DNA of 64,000 nt. Source: Dichetophora obliterata (taxonomy: Eukaryota; Arthropoda; Insecta; Diptera; Sciomyzidae). Positions within the stretch are counted from its first letter, which is position 1. Every line of letters begins with the position of its first letter. The position numbers and the translations under genes were made by a program. The notes beneath the pieces are model-generated. The model was not told the origin of the DNA and searched no databases. It saw nothing but the letters and a program-made list of their open reading frames with translations. The stretch spans positions 39,684,819-39,748,818 of the forward strand of contig OY986439.1 in the NCBI GenBank assembly GCA_963920525.1. The letters run 5' to 3'. Positions 21,255 through 34,056 of this stretch are shown here, one piece after another.

Positions 21255-23981
21255 AATCGAAAAAATTTTCATTACCCAACCGAATTTTTGAAATTGGGTA
21301 TTATAAATGGTTTACTTTTAGTTCTTAATTTAGATTTAAAAATGCAGTTTTAGACAATTAAATCTTTTTTCAAAATATTTTTTAAAGTTTGAAATTTTTT
21401 CTCTAATAGTTTAATTTGCAGAATTGTTTGCATATCTTGGACCTTATAGAATGGCTTGAACCTCAAACCACCCTCCCTTCCCTATTCACTTTGGACTTGC
21501 GGTAAGATATGGTATAGTATGATGAATACAATTTGACTGGTTCGGTTTGATTTGTTTCATGTAATAAAAGGTATAAAGAATATAAAGAGTAAGGAGTGAT
21601 AGAACGATATTATGAGATTGAATAATGAAATGATTAATCAGCAACGTAATTTTTTATCTATTCACCAATATTCAAAAATAATAATCAGTTAATGCAATAG
21701 GAAAGAAAGACTAGTTGAAGGAAAAATATTTAACTACCTTAATATTTTTATACTTATAGCCATCATGTCTACAACATATACAATATTTTGAATGTATAAT
21801 TTCATTGCTTTGCTAAGCAACTGACACGAGCAGAAGTTTCTGAATATTTTAAACCAAAATTATTCAAAATAATACTCATGCTTTGAAATATTTAGTTAAT
21901 AAACTTGATTTTCATAGAAATTCTAGTTCTTATACCTACACTTTCTTATGTTTTGGCTTCGGCTTTCAATGAAATATTTTCAGTCACCAGGAATAGAATA
22001 TTTCAAGATTTATTTTGGCGAGCCTTAAGGTTAGCAAAGTGTGCATAAAACTCTTTGATTTCTTCTTCCTCTGAAAGTTTAATATATCTTTCAACATCAC
22101 GCTCATTCGTTTGATTAATTTTCTAAAAATAATAGTCATTGACCTTGTGTTATTCTTATTCATAACAATTTAAAATAAAATTATATTAAAGCAGCTCTTG
22201 GTGGCACCAGCAACTTGCTGCTTGGAGTTATTTGATGTCATGGATACCATTTTAATTATTTACTGTTGCCAGTAGCGATGAATGCTAATTGATTTCACGT
22301 GCCTAAGACTAAAATAGAAATCGAATAGCTGCCGTGACCAGCATTTCTTTTAGCTGCCAGAAACAGTTTCGTTTATTTATCGGTCTCGGCGTTTTTATTT
22401 TTGCCCCAAAATTCGCCCACAACAATGCCATTAAGAAGAACAAAATATCTTGTGTAAGGCAGTAAAATAACCCTTTATGTGCAAAATATTCTTAAAATTT
22501 GATGTACGGTAATGTTCATTAGCTTTTTAATTAAAATTTAAATCTTTCATAAGCTCAATCTTACTTTTTTTATGGAACATTTAGAAAAAGTAACCCTTTT
22601 GTGAACTAGATTGTGCTTTTCTTTTTATGAATCAGCAGGTTAAAAGAGTAAAAATAACCTGTTTGAAGAAGATCTAATTTTATTTATTTATCTGTTATAT
22701 TTTAAGTCAAATAATAAACAGTACTTGTTACCGTGGCTTTAAAAAAAAAACTAGAAGCCTTAAAAACTAATTATAAAACGGCTTCAACTTTGCCCACCAT
22801 CTATTTATTTTAAAGTGTGCAAAAAATGCATATATTGCTTAGACCATCATGGCATGAAGATATTTGTTATAGCGACCAAATCGATTTGAAATAAGAACTT
22901 TTTTGTACAGCAACGCACGTGCACACACAGTTGTATTAGAATAAAATAAAGTTATTCTCTTCTAAAATGCATTACATTGTTGCTTACCTCAAATAAAGAA
23001 TTAAATTTGCAAAGGTTTTTGTGACAATAATCAAAACGTTTTCGTTGAATAATTTACTGTGAAATTTGACAAAAAACATTTTGACAGCAAAAAAAATGTA
23101 AACATGTTTTTCGAGTATGTGCGCACAAAGTTCGTTTCCATACATTTGCAATAAACAACACGTGATACAATATTTTAAAAAAAGTCCTTGCAATGCACTG
23201 AACCGTCTCTTTCCTTGCAATAAAACAGAAGAAATCAACGTCATGTTTTGCGTATTTTGCGTGTTGTAGCATTTGATAGTGTCAGTGGACTGGTGCACAT
23301 AAAACCACGCTAACAATTTCAGTTTGTCAACGTGCTGCGTTTTTATACCGCTACTTTTTCTCGATAAAACTTGGCAGGTATTTGCTTGATTTTTCTATTT
23401 TTATTACACATGCTTTTTGCATTGCATAGTACTCCAAGGATGTGAGTGTGCGTGTGTGAAAATTCTCGTTATCGAACATATGTAAAGTCTTATATGTATT
23501 GATGTCGTAAAATCTCGTTTTAGATCTGAGCGTTGATGAGCACAAAATTGAAAAGTTTGCTGGTTTAAAAAAAAACTTTTGTAAAATTGCCAATATAAGC
23601 AACGGGCATGTAAATCATGAACGCATTGAGAGCCAATGCAAGCAAGAACATGTTTTAATTAAGGTCTGCATTTTTTAAATATTTGAAAGGGCAGCTTTTA
23701 TCAAGGTTTAAAAAATAAATCTTACAACTTCTTAAGTCTTTTTTTTTTTAGTTTATTTGGTTTTTTATTTAAAGTTCTCCATTTTTCAATTTGTATTCGT
23801 TTTTGAATTTTTAAATGGTTTTTTGTTTTATATATAAAATTTTTATTTGACGTTTCAAATTTTCTATTTCATAACTTAAAATTGTCGTTTTTTTTTTATT
23901 TTAACCTTTTTTTTATTTAAATTTATTTTTCTTTATTTGTTTTTAATTATAAAAAATTTATTAAGCATTTCTCATATTATT
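21255..23981. other. No gene seen
   Basis: AT-rich DNA. 22200-22450 is somewhat less AT-rich. Open frames on the minus strand (22984-23602) are Phe/Cys-rich and show no recognisable domain. Confidence 0.45.
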
Positions 23982-25221
23982 TATTAGTATCCGACTGAAA
24001 GTGGTTTTTTGCCCGAAGCTGAATACTAACGAAATTTTTTTCAAGTAAAAGGAAAATAAAATTTAGGCCTCGCTTTCGTTATTTATTAATTTCAGTACAA
24101 AAAACATTAATCAATAAGGATTCAGTCTGATTAAACAGCACGAAAAATATGCAATTTACATTCATCTTATACAAAAAGGAACTAATATAGGTACTCATAA
24201 TATTTAAGGTATATTTACAGTACTTTTCGGAAAATATATACAATTTTTAGATTATTATCAAAACACAAACTGAGCTGGCAATCTTCCCACAGATCGCAAA
24301 ATTCACCTGAAATAAAAAATAAAAATATTTTCATGTAAAGTATGAATGTGATTATGGAATAATTATTTTTAACATGCAACAACAATAGAGTTTAGCTACT
24401 ATAGCTTTCTCGAACTTTCACATCATTAGATCATTTTAAGAACCAACCCAAATATCATTGAAATATCTCAAATATATCGATAAAATGGACTCAAACCAAA
24501 CAATCAAAAGTGATAAAAATTAACCCACCATAATATAGGTTGGGCTCAGGGACAACACAAGACATAACAACTAACCATGCGCTTACATGGATCTTATCCT
24601 ACATTAGTTTTCAATCTACTTTGAGTCGACCTTTCGACAAGTTAACATAATACAAGCTACAGTTGTTAACAAAGATACTCATGCGATTTAATGGAGCAGT
24701 TAACATATAATTTGTTCTACTAAATGGTAAATAACTCAAGTTGTTAGCGTTTACACTGCTTCTACGGTTAGTGTTAAAATTTATTTGGGAAAGAAGTTCT
24801 GGAGAATCGAAGGCACCAGTTATGAGTTAGTGCAAGTATACGATATCAGTAGATTTCCTTCTCTCACTTAAAGATTGTATCCTTAATAATTTTGGCATCC
24901 TTCCTCATATGGAGGAAGGTTAAATGTGTCAGTTGCACTTAAGCTTCTCAGAGCAAACAGAAAAAAAATTTTACGAGATTTTCTATATGATCAACATGCA
25001 TATTGTAATGTGGGGACCACACTTGACTTGCGTACTCCAAGTGAGGACGCACAATTGAATAATACAGCATTGTAGTTTTATTAAGCTATCAAACTTTTTG
25101 GCCCAGCGTTTTAAAACCAAGCATAGAAAATGCTTTTTACAAATTCTATTAATATGCATGTTAAACGACAACTTAGAATACATGCATATATCAAGGTCCT
25201 TGAAGGTAGTTACACGACTTA

Positions 25222-27827
25222 AGAAAGTATCCATTGTTCCTTTGTGACAAAATGCAGAAAAAGTTCAGAAAAATAGTAGTAGTAATGCATAGTAACGTAA
25301 AAGAGAGCAGCGGACCAAATGGAAAAAATGGACCATTTTTAGTCCAATTGTGCAACCATGTCCTTAACCAAAAACAAAAACCGAAAATTTTTTATATATA
25401 TGACCAAAAAAAAATTAATGATTTTTATTTAAGATTTAAAAAATAAAATCAGATTACTATTTTATATCTGAGCAAAAACTTGAAAATAACAAAATAATGA
25501 TTAATGCTTTAGTTTTTGGATAAAGTCCCTGATACAAATACCTTGTCAAAAAAGTTGAAAAAATAAGTGGAATAAAACAAGCCCAAGCGAACAAAGGTTT
25601 ACTCAGTCGCCATACATATTCCCCTTTTAAAACCTAATTAATATATTTTTGTAGTATCGAGATTGAAATTTTTATCCAGAAATATCCAACATAAAAAATA
25701 AAAAATTATCGAAATCGGCCAACATATTTATAGAAATTTTTTTAGCTCAAGAACTCTGATGTAAAATCTTTAATTTCATAGAGTTAACATTTTAATTTAA
25801 ATACAATTATAATAAATAAATAAAAAATGAATGTAAACGATTTGGTCAAACTATTGAAAAAATGTCAGTTTTAACTTTTAAACTCGAGATGATGGCAAAA
25901 AGTACACCAATTTTAAATCTGCATTCAAAATTCATTTAATATAAAACAAACGCTTTATGTCATTATTGATGTTTTAAAGGAAATTTCCCAAAGCTCTAAG
26001 AAAATTTACAAGTGGACTTGAAATGCTGCATATTCGCTATCAAACCAACTTATTTCTGTGGACTTTATTATAAGTCTTGTTTTTATGAAAAATGAGCAAG
26101 TAAATATAAAACTCCTGACTGAATCTCTTGAAGCCGTTGAACTAAATATTTTAGCTGCTATGAAATTTATTTCTTGTACCCTTAAATTATTGGAAAAAAT
26201 AAATTCAGACTCTGAAGGTACGGATAACCTAATTAGAAGTGCTGTTGCATTGCAGAAATCTTTTAATGTTGATGCTGAAAAGGAATTCGCAATTCGCCAT
26301 CGCCGTCGTCTTGCGCCGAAACGTTTGGATGACAACAATGCCAACGCGGCTTTTTATATAAGAGAATTTAAAATTGTATTGGATAAGATAACCTCACTGC
26401 GGTGCGATAAATTAAGCAGTTACTTAGAAACAATAAAGCCTCTGTATTAACTTTTTAATCCAATTCTATCTTCTACTAACTTGACCCAAAAGCGAATTCT
26501 AGAATCAATAAAATTGTTACCAAAAAATTGTTCATTGGATTCACTTCAATTGAAAGCGGAATTTGAAGTATTCTATGATCTATGCGAAGGCGTAGAAACT
26601 CTATCGGGTACAGCTAATGTTTCTGAATGCAATAAAAAATCCCTGCCTGCAGTTAACAAAATGTTGCGTTAGCTGTGCACAGTGCCTGTTACTGTTTCAG
26701 GAAATGAGAGAATGATCAGCAAATTAAAATTAGTTAAAAATTATTTAAGAACCTCGCAAAGTGACTGACGTCATCGGAAAAGTATGTAGTTAATCTCATT
26801 AACTTATATAGTATTGCGCAGCAATGGGCTACCTTAAAAAACAATTAATATTTAAATATTATACTTAAAAATTAAGTTAGTATTTTTTATTTGAAACACT
26901 ATTTTTTTAATTAATTTAAAAAAATAAGAGAAAAAATGTTAAACAAATTGAAAGCCCTGATTTTTTTAAAACATATAAACTATGAATTTTTAAAACAAAA
27001 ACGAAAATTATTTTTTAAATGATAATTCGATAATGTTGAAATAATTTTATTCTATTTACTTTGAAAGAGGGAACTTTATGAAAACTGCCTTTAAAGGATA
27101 GTCTTCACAGATCAAAAGATTGAAAAGTGTTACTATATGGTGGTTAAAAATTTCAGGATTTGTTAAAACGGTAACAAAGATTGACGAAAAAGTCCATTTG
27201 AGCTGAAACTGTTTTGCAATATATTTATTATTGCAAAATCACTAAGGTTATTACCTGCAATCATCTATTAAAACCTAAAACTCGACTTTTAAGATCGTTA
27301 GATATGTGAAAAATAAGGTAATTTTTCATTTTTTGTTTTGAAAATGGCGCCAAAAACAGGTGTGAGGTTTAACTGGCTGATTATACGTAATCTTATAGTT
27401 TCAAGTATTATCGTTTAGATGAATTAAAAAATTTTCAGTTACCTGTTGTAAAATCTGAGAAATCGTTGCCACCTTTTTGGATTCGAAAAGTTATGTCCAA
27501 ATTGTGAAAAGCTTAAGATAGTAGATAAAAGGCCAAACTAAAAAAAAAAAATTTAAAACATGCTTAATTATATGTATTTTGATGCACATAAGTTTTTTTT
27601 CATCATTAAAAAAATTTTTTAGTAAAAATAATTACAAAGTGTTTTTCTTAGCCGTTCAAATGAAAAAGACCCCTTAAGATTTATTTATATTGTTCGAACT
27701 GCTGAGTAACTTTATATAATTCAACTATGTTGCATTTAAAAAAAAGTCGGGACTTAAGGGTATCCAGTCGGCCGAAATACATTGATATCCCCTTTCACCC
27801 AATCAAAATGGCCTCGGTACGCCCCTG
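25222..27827 (+). mobile_element. hAT element, longer copy, left end deleted
   Basis: From TGTTCCTTTGTGACAAAATG (25234) to the right TIR GGTACGCCCCTG (ends 27827), it matches the shorter copy at 58723-59730 at both sides. This copy has about 1.6 kb more in the middle, including transposase remnants. The left TIR seen at 58723 is absent here, and part of the host LINE is missing too, so one deletion removed both. The right end is flush with LINE RT sequence, showing that it inserted into the LINE. Confidence 0.78.
26000..26790 (+). pseudogene. hAT transposase pseudogene, C-terminal half
   Basis: Two open segments (26058-26450 and 26481-26672) followed by a broken tail give the C-terminal half of a hAT transposase of the ZMYM1-like kind. 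The first is helical with LLTESLEAVELNILAA and HRRRLAPKR. The second has FEVFYDLCEGVETLSGTANV. The tail after a stop at 26672 reads VPVTVSGNERMISKLKLVKN YLRTS, the conserved hAT dimerisation block (usually xVASxERSFSKLK). A stop lies before this block, and the N-terminal half is not visible upstream of 26000. The element at 58723 has lost the whole region. Identity rests on the final block and its position. Confidence 0.72.
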
Positions 27828-29845
27828 ATCCTGACTAGAGTAGGTCCGGATTATTTTTAGAATCAATTATTCTGTAACTTTTCATATCGTCTGCTTATTT
27901 AGCAAATAAGAGTGTTTGATGATGTGAGTAACATCAATAATTGCAAAAATAAACAGAAGTGGACCAAGGTGGTTTCTTTAAAATACACCTGATTATGCAA
28001 AAGATTCAGAAGACAACTCGCCTCAGAACTGTTTTTGATAAGATCGCTCCATAAAATACGATTTGATCCAGTGCCCAAAATATTGCGGAAATCTCATTAT
28101 TTCAAGTTTTTATAAAATAAGATTGTGGTAATTTATCAATTTATGTGGTCAGTGTAAATACAATCGACCTGGTTAGCAAAATCAAAAAAATTTCAAGCAG
28201 AATGTAGTGAAGTCGAGGAGATTAGACACAGTGGATCTGCCAGTAACAAAACCATGCTGACGAGTGGTCATGACTTTCCCACAGTGAATTTTCACTCGAT
28301 CGTGCACTATTCGCTCAAAAAATGTAGGAATTAAAGACAACTTAGTGATAGGCCTTTAATTAGTGACGTCATTCCTGCAAATTTTTTTTTTTTTTTGTAA
28401 ATAGGAAATAGAATTCCAAAAAAAGAGCAAAATTACTTTTATTAATTGATTTATTAAAAAGGTTAATTAAATTTTTAAATTTATTAAAAATGAAGGTGTT
28501 GACACAAAATGAATCCGCATTGTATTAATACTGCAGCAGAAATCCCATCTGGTGCAGCGCTAAAATTGTCATCGATTGATACAAAATACTTAAAAATATC
28601 TTCTGAGGTAAGGGATATATGCTCCAAAGCAACTTTGGGTGCGTTGTTCATATAGTCAAAATACGATAGATCAGGATTAAAAGAATCTGAACAGAATGAT
28701 TCTTTAAAAAGATTGACAAATACCCCACAAATTATGATGGAATATTCAGTAAATCCATCCTGAAATTTGAAAGAAGAAGGATATCCATCAGTCTTCTTCT
28801 TAGCATTAATAAATTCCCAAAATATTTTTGGATTAGACGAAATATTCAGCTTCATATTATCCAAGTACTCATTATATAATGCAGCTTAGCGATTTTCAAA
28901 TTCCTGAAACAAGCGTTTGTATGTTTCTAGACAATGTTTGAGTACAAACTACAAACATTTTTCTTCAATGCCCTACCCTATTCCTATGCTATAAAATTTG
29001 AAAATAAATTATACAACTTCAAAAAGTCAGCCTTTTTGAAATTGAATTCATAAACTGTGTAAACAGAGATTGAATTTTTCTATATTCTCCCTATCGGATT
29101 TATACCAAACACTCAATGGTAGATGGTGATTATCAATAGTAGTCAGAGCATGAAGTTCCTTCTGAACAATGACATTGTTACTGTCTGTCGTTAAGACTAG
29201 ATCAAGCAGCTTTTCCAGACTATTATATTGTAAATAGAACTAACTTGTTGTAAGTCATAACATATATTGTCAACAAACATATCTTCTTGGCGTGTCTTCG
29301 AGTTAGATGCACAAAAATGCATTTTAAGTCAGGCAAATTAAATTCGCCAAAAATAAAATATCTTCATTAACGTCAATTCAATTCAATTGTCAATTGACGT
29401 CAAGAAAATATAAGACAAATTCTAAAATTTTTGTATTTTTTAATATACGTAAACATCATTACTGATTTCTTGATAAAAATTCCAATATGAAATTTATCAA
29501 TGAGATTCGATGAATACGAGTATTAAAAAAAAAACCATTGAGATTCGTTAAAAATTGACTGAGTTATGAGAGTCGCCAGCTCGAAATGTTTTAAGTATAG
29601 TGCGCTTCCTGCTTTGACTCGATCGGCTTGGAGGCTCATAACTTTTGAACAATTACGAATTTCTATTTAACCTATTAGAATGATATTTTACTCAGTTATA
29701 GCTATCAAACAAAGCAAAAAATTTTTGCTTAACAGAAAAGCAAAAACTTTCTGTAAATATTCGGCTATTTTGGGCCGAAGCCGAAGGTTAAAAAATCGGC
29801 CGATTATGCCGAATACCGAAGACGAATATTCGGTCAGACACTAGT

Positions 29846-31170
29846 ATTCATTATTCGTTACTCATTATTAATTATTCATTATTTATTATTCATTATTTAT
29901 CACTCAATATTCATTATTAATTATTTACTCTAAATTATTCATTATTCATAAATCATTATTAATTATTCATTATTCATTATTCATAATTCATAGTTCATTA
30001 TTCATTTTTCATTATTCATTATTCATTATTCATTATTCATTATTCATTATTCATTATTCATTATTCATTATTCATTATTCATTATTCATTATTCTTTATT
30101 CATTATACATTATTCATTATTCTTTATTCACAATACATTATTCATTATTCGTTATTCATTATTCATTATTCATTACTCATTATTCATTATTCATTTTTCA
30201 TTATTTATTATTCATTATTCATTATTCACTATTAATTATTCATTATTCATTATTCATTATTCGTTATTTATTATTTATTATTTATTATTCATTATTCATT
30301 ATTCATTATTCATTATTCATTATTCTTTATTCATTATTCATTATTCATTATTCTTTATTCATTATTCATTATTCATTATTAATTATTCATTATTCATTAT
30401 TCATTATTCATTATTCATTATTCATTATTCATTATTCATTATTCATTATTCATTATTTATTATTTATTATTTATTATTCATTATTCATTATGCATTATTC
30501 CTTATTCATTATTCATTATTCATTATTCATTATTCATTATTCATTAATCATTATTCATTATTCATTATTCATTATTCATTATTCATTATTCATTATTCAT
30601 TATTCATTATTCATTATTCATTATTCATTATTCATTATTCATTATTCATTATTCATTATTCATTATTCATTATTCATTATTCATTATTCATTATTCATTA
30701 TTTATTATTCATTATTCATTATTCATTATTCATTATTCATTATTCATTATTCATTATTCATTATTCATTATTCATTTTTCATTATTCATTATTCATAATT
30801 CATTATATATTATTCGTAATTGATTATTGATTATTCATTGTTCATTATTCATTATTCATTATTATTTATTCATTAATAATTATTCATTACTCGTTATTCA
30901 TTATTCATCATTCATTATTCATTATTCATTATTCATTCATTATTCATTATTCATTATTCATTATTCATTATTGATTATTGATTATTGATTATTCATTATT
31001 CATTATTTATTATTCTTTATTCATTTTGCATTATTCTCTGTTCATTATTCATTATTCGTTATTCATTATTAATAATTCATTGTTTATTTGTCAATGTTCA
31101 TTATTAATTTTTCATTATTCATTATTTAATTATTCATAATTAATTCATTATTTATTCATAATTAATTCAT
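29846..31170. repeat. Heptanucleotide satellite-like array (ATTATTC)n
   Basis: About 1.3 kb of 7-bp units ATTATTC with point variants (ATTATTT, ATTATTA, ATTCTTT, ATTGATT). The middle (about 30380-30780) is nearly pure; the edges are degenerate, as expected if slippage keeps the centre homogeneous. An open frame at 30490-30798 is an artefact that repeats HYSLFII. The array starts exactly at the right end of the candidate element at 23982-29846. Confidence 0.95.
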
Positions 31171-32799
31171 CAGTTTCAATAAGAAAAATCAGATTAAGAC
31201 TGATTTCAAAGTTTCGATAAATCCTGCTTCAAAGTTTTCAATGGCTATATAAGCTTTACGAAAGCTTATTATGGCTTTTTAACCATTTTTCTATTTAAGG
31301 TCATGCTAAAAGCTCCAGGCTTTGTGTGCTTATAGTGCTCAATAACATCAATAACTTTGTTCTCTCTGAATTCAACGTAAGTTATTGTTGTTGATCGAAA
31401 CAGAATTGTTATTTTTTCATTATTAATTTTTACTTTTTTATTATTTATCGGTCATCAGAGTTATTTCATTGAATATTTTGAATACTTCGCCCGCTTTAAC
31501 AACTTTTCAGCATTATTTTCGCTTACATATTTATTTGCTTTATGCTTTAAGAATGTGCACAGCTTTAAACATTCATCTGTTAGGATCATTAAAACCAAAC
31601 TTGTCTACATTTATTTTGCTCAATGACCGATAGGGCCTTTATTCTTTACTTTAGCACTAACTTTGTGTCTTTATTCGTTGGGCGTTTCCTTTGTGCTCAC
31701 TCACTAATTTTCCATTAAATTTTATTCGCAATAAATGAGAAAGTTTGCGCTTCATCGCATTCATTGCAGGCGCTTTATTACATTGCTGGCCAGATTTGCT
31801 ACCAAGATGGGAAGAGAAACCGCGTCATCATTCATTCCTTACATACATACTGCCCATAAACTAAAAGCAGTCGGAGCTACAAAACTATAGCCATAAAATT
31901 AAAAAATATATATCAAAAGTTAAACTTCTGAAGAAACAGTAGATGCAGCTGTTGCTAGAGCTGTTATTTACAGCTGCAATTGCAATATTTTTTAACTAAG
32001 TTGCAATGTAGTTTATTGAAAGTTTAATTCAACAATTTTTAAGGTCGAACGTAAATCCGCGCCTTAACTTTTTGAAATATCTAGCTTAGTCTTAAGAAAT
32101 CGTATCTTAAATTTTTTAATTTCGTAGCATACATTTGGAAAGAAAATTTTATATTTAAATTTAATTTAATATATAAAAATAAAAATATATAAAAATATAT
32201 TTAATAAAAATACGTAATTTTTAAGGTAATTTTAATAGTTAAATATACACACATCAAATGTAATTCAGAATATAAATTCTTAGAATCAAATCTTAATCAA
32301 AATAATCAATTTTCTTTATGTAATATGAATTATATTTTTTAAAAAATAAAATATATAATTAGAATAATAAAATTTGCTTCAAAAATTTTAAGATGTGCTT
32401 CATAAATGTTTAATTTTTTCAGAGAGTATTAAATGTGCTTCACTCTACATAAAATGGCCACTTGAAAGATGCAACCAATTAAACGTGAAGAGTGTTGAAA
32501 GCTGTAAAAAGAAAACATAAAATAACGCTAAAGTTTTAATCCTCCAAATAATTGTTCATTTATTGTTGGAATAGGGCTAATCACAGAGAGATGTTGAGAT
32601 GTTCATTGATATTTTTCAAATGATAAACAGCGTCGACTCATAAATAATATTTTGTTAGAAATTTTTAAATCAAAAAAGAATTTTGAACTTTTCTTATTAA
32701 AAAAAAGGCATTAGAACATAATACTTAAGCATGAAGAAATATCGTTTCTGAAATAGTCGAAATAAGAACTTTATTAGACTGTTTATCCAAAATTTTAAA
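31171..32799. other. No gene seen
   Basis: AT-rich DNA. 31180-31990 is less repetitive, with mixed composition. No domain is recognised. Confidence 0.45.
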
Positions 32800-33270
32800 A
32801 TTGGAGTTATGATGATTTCATTTCCTATAAAACTTTATATCAATAAGCCGAGAAATACTAATTGGGAAATCCTTAGGCATACACTAAATCTCAACCTAAA
32901 TTACTCAACTCAACCCATTAACACTAGGGAAGAGCTTGAATTTGAAGCCAAACAACTCAAAACCAACATGCCACTAGCGTTCCACGAAAGCTGCCCGATA
33001 TAGACTATCAGGTTCCATAGAGAAGTGCCTTGGTAGAACAAAGAGCTGAGAAAGCTCAGGAAAAACGCTAGAAAACCTTACAATAAAGCTAAGCAAATGG
33101 GAGAGTGTACCCAACATAAACAAGCCTTAACCAAATACAACACTGAGCTGAGAAGACCAAAGAGGGCCACGGAAAGGGTTTACTGCGAGAATATCGATAG
33201 TCTACCAGCAGCGTCAAAGATCATTCAAACGGCTTCTGTACACTATTAAAACGTGATGGAACCCTGTAGT
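32800..33270 (+). pseudogene. LINE fragment: endonuclease-RT linker
   Basis: The open part (32809-33003) has NKPRNTNWEILRHTLN, REELEFEAKQL and an HESCPI end, the pattern seen between endonuclease and RT in I/LOA-type LINEs. After a stop at 33001 the match continues in other frames with WWN/LRK-type words and a stretch reading YNTELRRPKR, ENIDSLPAASKII. It stops near 33270 with DGT. The same kind of LINE, from RT onward, is found at 36040-38460 in the same orientation, so the two may be halves of one insertion. The 2.8 kb between them contains other repeats. Confidence 0.68.
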
Positions 33271-33597
33271 TCAGCTGGTGACAGCATATCCCTTTGGGCA
33301 TGCCATTTCTCAAGCCTTTACAGGTATACCCTTTCCCATACCACAAAGAATTAAGCGAAAGGATAGGTTGTTAACTATCTCAAATTTTTGAATCATTTCT
33401 CAAAATCAAGTATTTCGTGAACATGTTTCCAATTATTTTTTAGTTTTAAGTGTCATCGTGCGCGAGTTGTTAATATTTTGTTTGATATTTTTTTTAACGA
33501 AACAGCTTCTGTTTTTTTGTTCTTTTTTTCTGACGAATAAAAAATAATTGTTTAAAAAAGGTAAGAAAAACAATGACAAGATTTTTACCCTTAGATA

Positions 33598-34056
33598 CAC
33601 GCACAGAAATCTTGGATTAAATTCTAATACAAACTGTATTGTATATATGACCACACCAGAATTGTATTACAATCTAATACACTACATATATTACAATTGA
33701 TTTTTATTCTCTCATGGGACTTAATTTTAATACATGCTTGTATTAAAATATTTTTGACAAAAAAAAAAATTAACGAAACGTGTGGGATTCGAACCCAGTA
33801 CGTTTAGGTTATAAGTTCTTGGCTCTACCAACTGCTCTATGAAGCCACATGTATAAAGAAATGATAAACATGCTTAAGAGCCGAACCAAGCCGAACGCTG
33901 TTTTTAAAGACTAATCCAAACTGTATTAAAAAGTATTCCAGGTTTTATTAAAAAATGTCTAGTATTTTGAAGAGTTTTAATTCTAATAGAAAAAGTATTA
34001 AAAAATGCATGATTCCAACGATTGGATTAAAATTAATTCCAAGATTTCTGAGCGTG
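33598..34056. mobile_element. Inverted-repeat element with a tRNA-Met-like core
   Basis: The left end is CACGCACAGAAATCTTGGAT and the right end, reverse complemented, is CACGCTCAGAAATCTTGGAA, 18 of 20 identical. TA flanks both sides, which fits a TA target. The body is rich in TAATAC/GTATTA words on both strands and carries a tRNA-like module near its centre. It has no coding capacity. Confidence 0.75.
33771..33848 (-). other. tRNA-Met-like module (not a functional gene)
   Basis: The minus strand reads GAGCAGTTGGTAGAGC (A box and D loop), AGAACTTATAACCTAA (anticodon arm) and CTGGGTTCGAATCCCAC (T arm with a consensus B box). The middle block resembles elongator tRNA-Met with CAT changed to TAT. 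Acceptor stem, anticodon stem and one D-stem side do not pair, so it is a degenerate tRNA-derived module with a usable-looking internal promoter. Confidence 0.65.

Larger units (their letters stand above)
24260..29300 (-). pseudogene. LINE without RNase H (jockey/CR1-like), split by a hAT element
   Basis: Reading down the minus strand, 28864-28484 holds the linker and RT start (NPKIFWEFINAKK, then SAAPDGIS). 28380-27830 holds RT motifs FERIVHDRV, QHGFVTGRSTVSNLL, GHWIKSY, SGV...NHLGPLLFI and ADDMK (ADD at 27886-27894), with a stop codon just before ADD. After the hAT insertion, 25234-24983 gives RVTTFKDL, a K-L-SFN-HI segment and LVLKRWAKKFD. 24980-24500 gives ESVQKKF- and LFALR-like words, LPPYE and a degenerate C-terminus. 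Many stops and frame changes are present. About 50 residues of RT between ADD and TTFKDL are missing; they were deleted with the left end of the hAT copy. Upstream of 28900 it is too decayed to set the 5' end. Confidence 0.82.
23982..29846. mobile_element. Candidate inverted-repeat element hosting a LINE and a hAT copy
   Basis: The left end reads TATTAGTATCCGACTGAA and the right end, reverse complemented, TACTAGTGTCTGACCGAA: 14 of 18 match and all four differences are transitions. Both then run into CCGAAGC/TTCGGC-type words (GCCCGAAGCTGAATAC on the left; many TTCGGY words on the right). If real, this outer element received the LINE (24260-29300), which later received the hAT copy (25222-27827). 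No target duplication was found, so the two ends could be separate relics. Confidence 0.4.

Noticed and set aside
30490..30798. 102-codon open frame repeating HYSLFII
   Set aside because: It is a by-product of the 7-bp array: three units make 21 bases, so the frame repeats every seven residues. No start context or conservation.
29846..31170. CRISPR-like array
   Set aside because: It is a simple 7-bp satellite without spacers, in a eukaryotic genome.
33771..33848. Functional tRNA gene
   Set aside because: The B box is good, but acceptor, D and anticodon stems do not pair and the module sits inside a mobile element.
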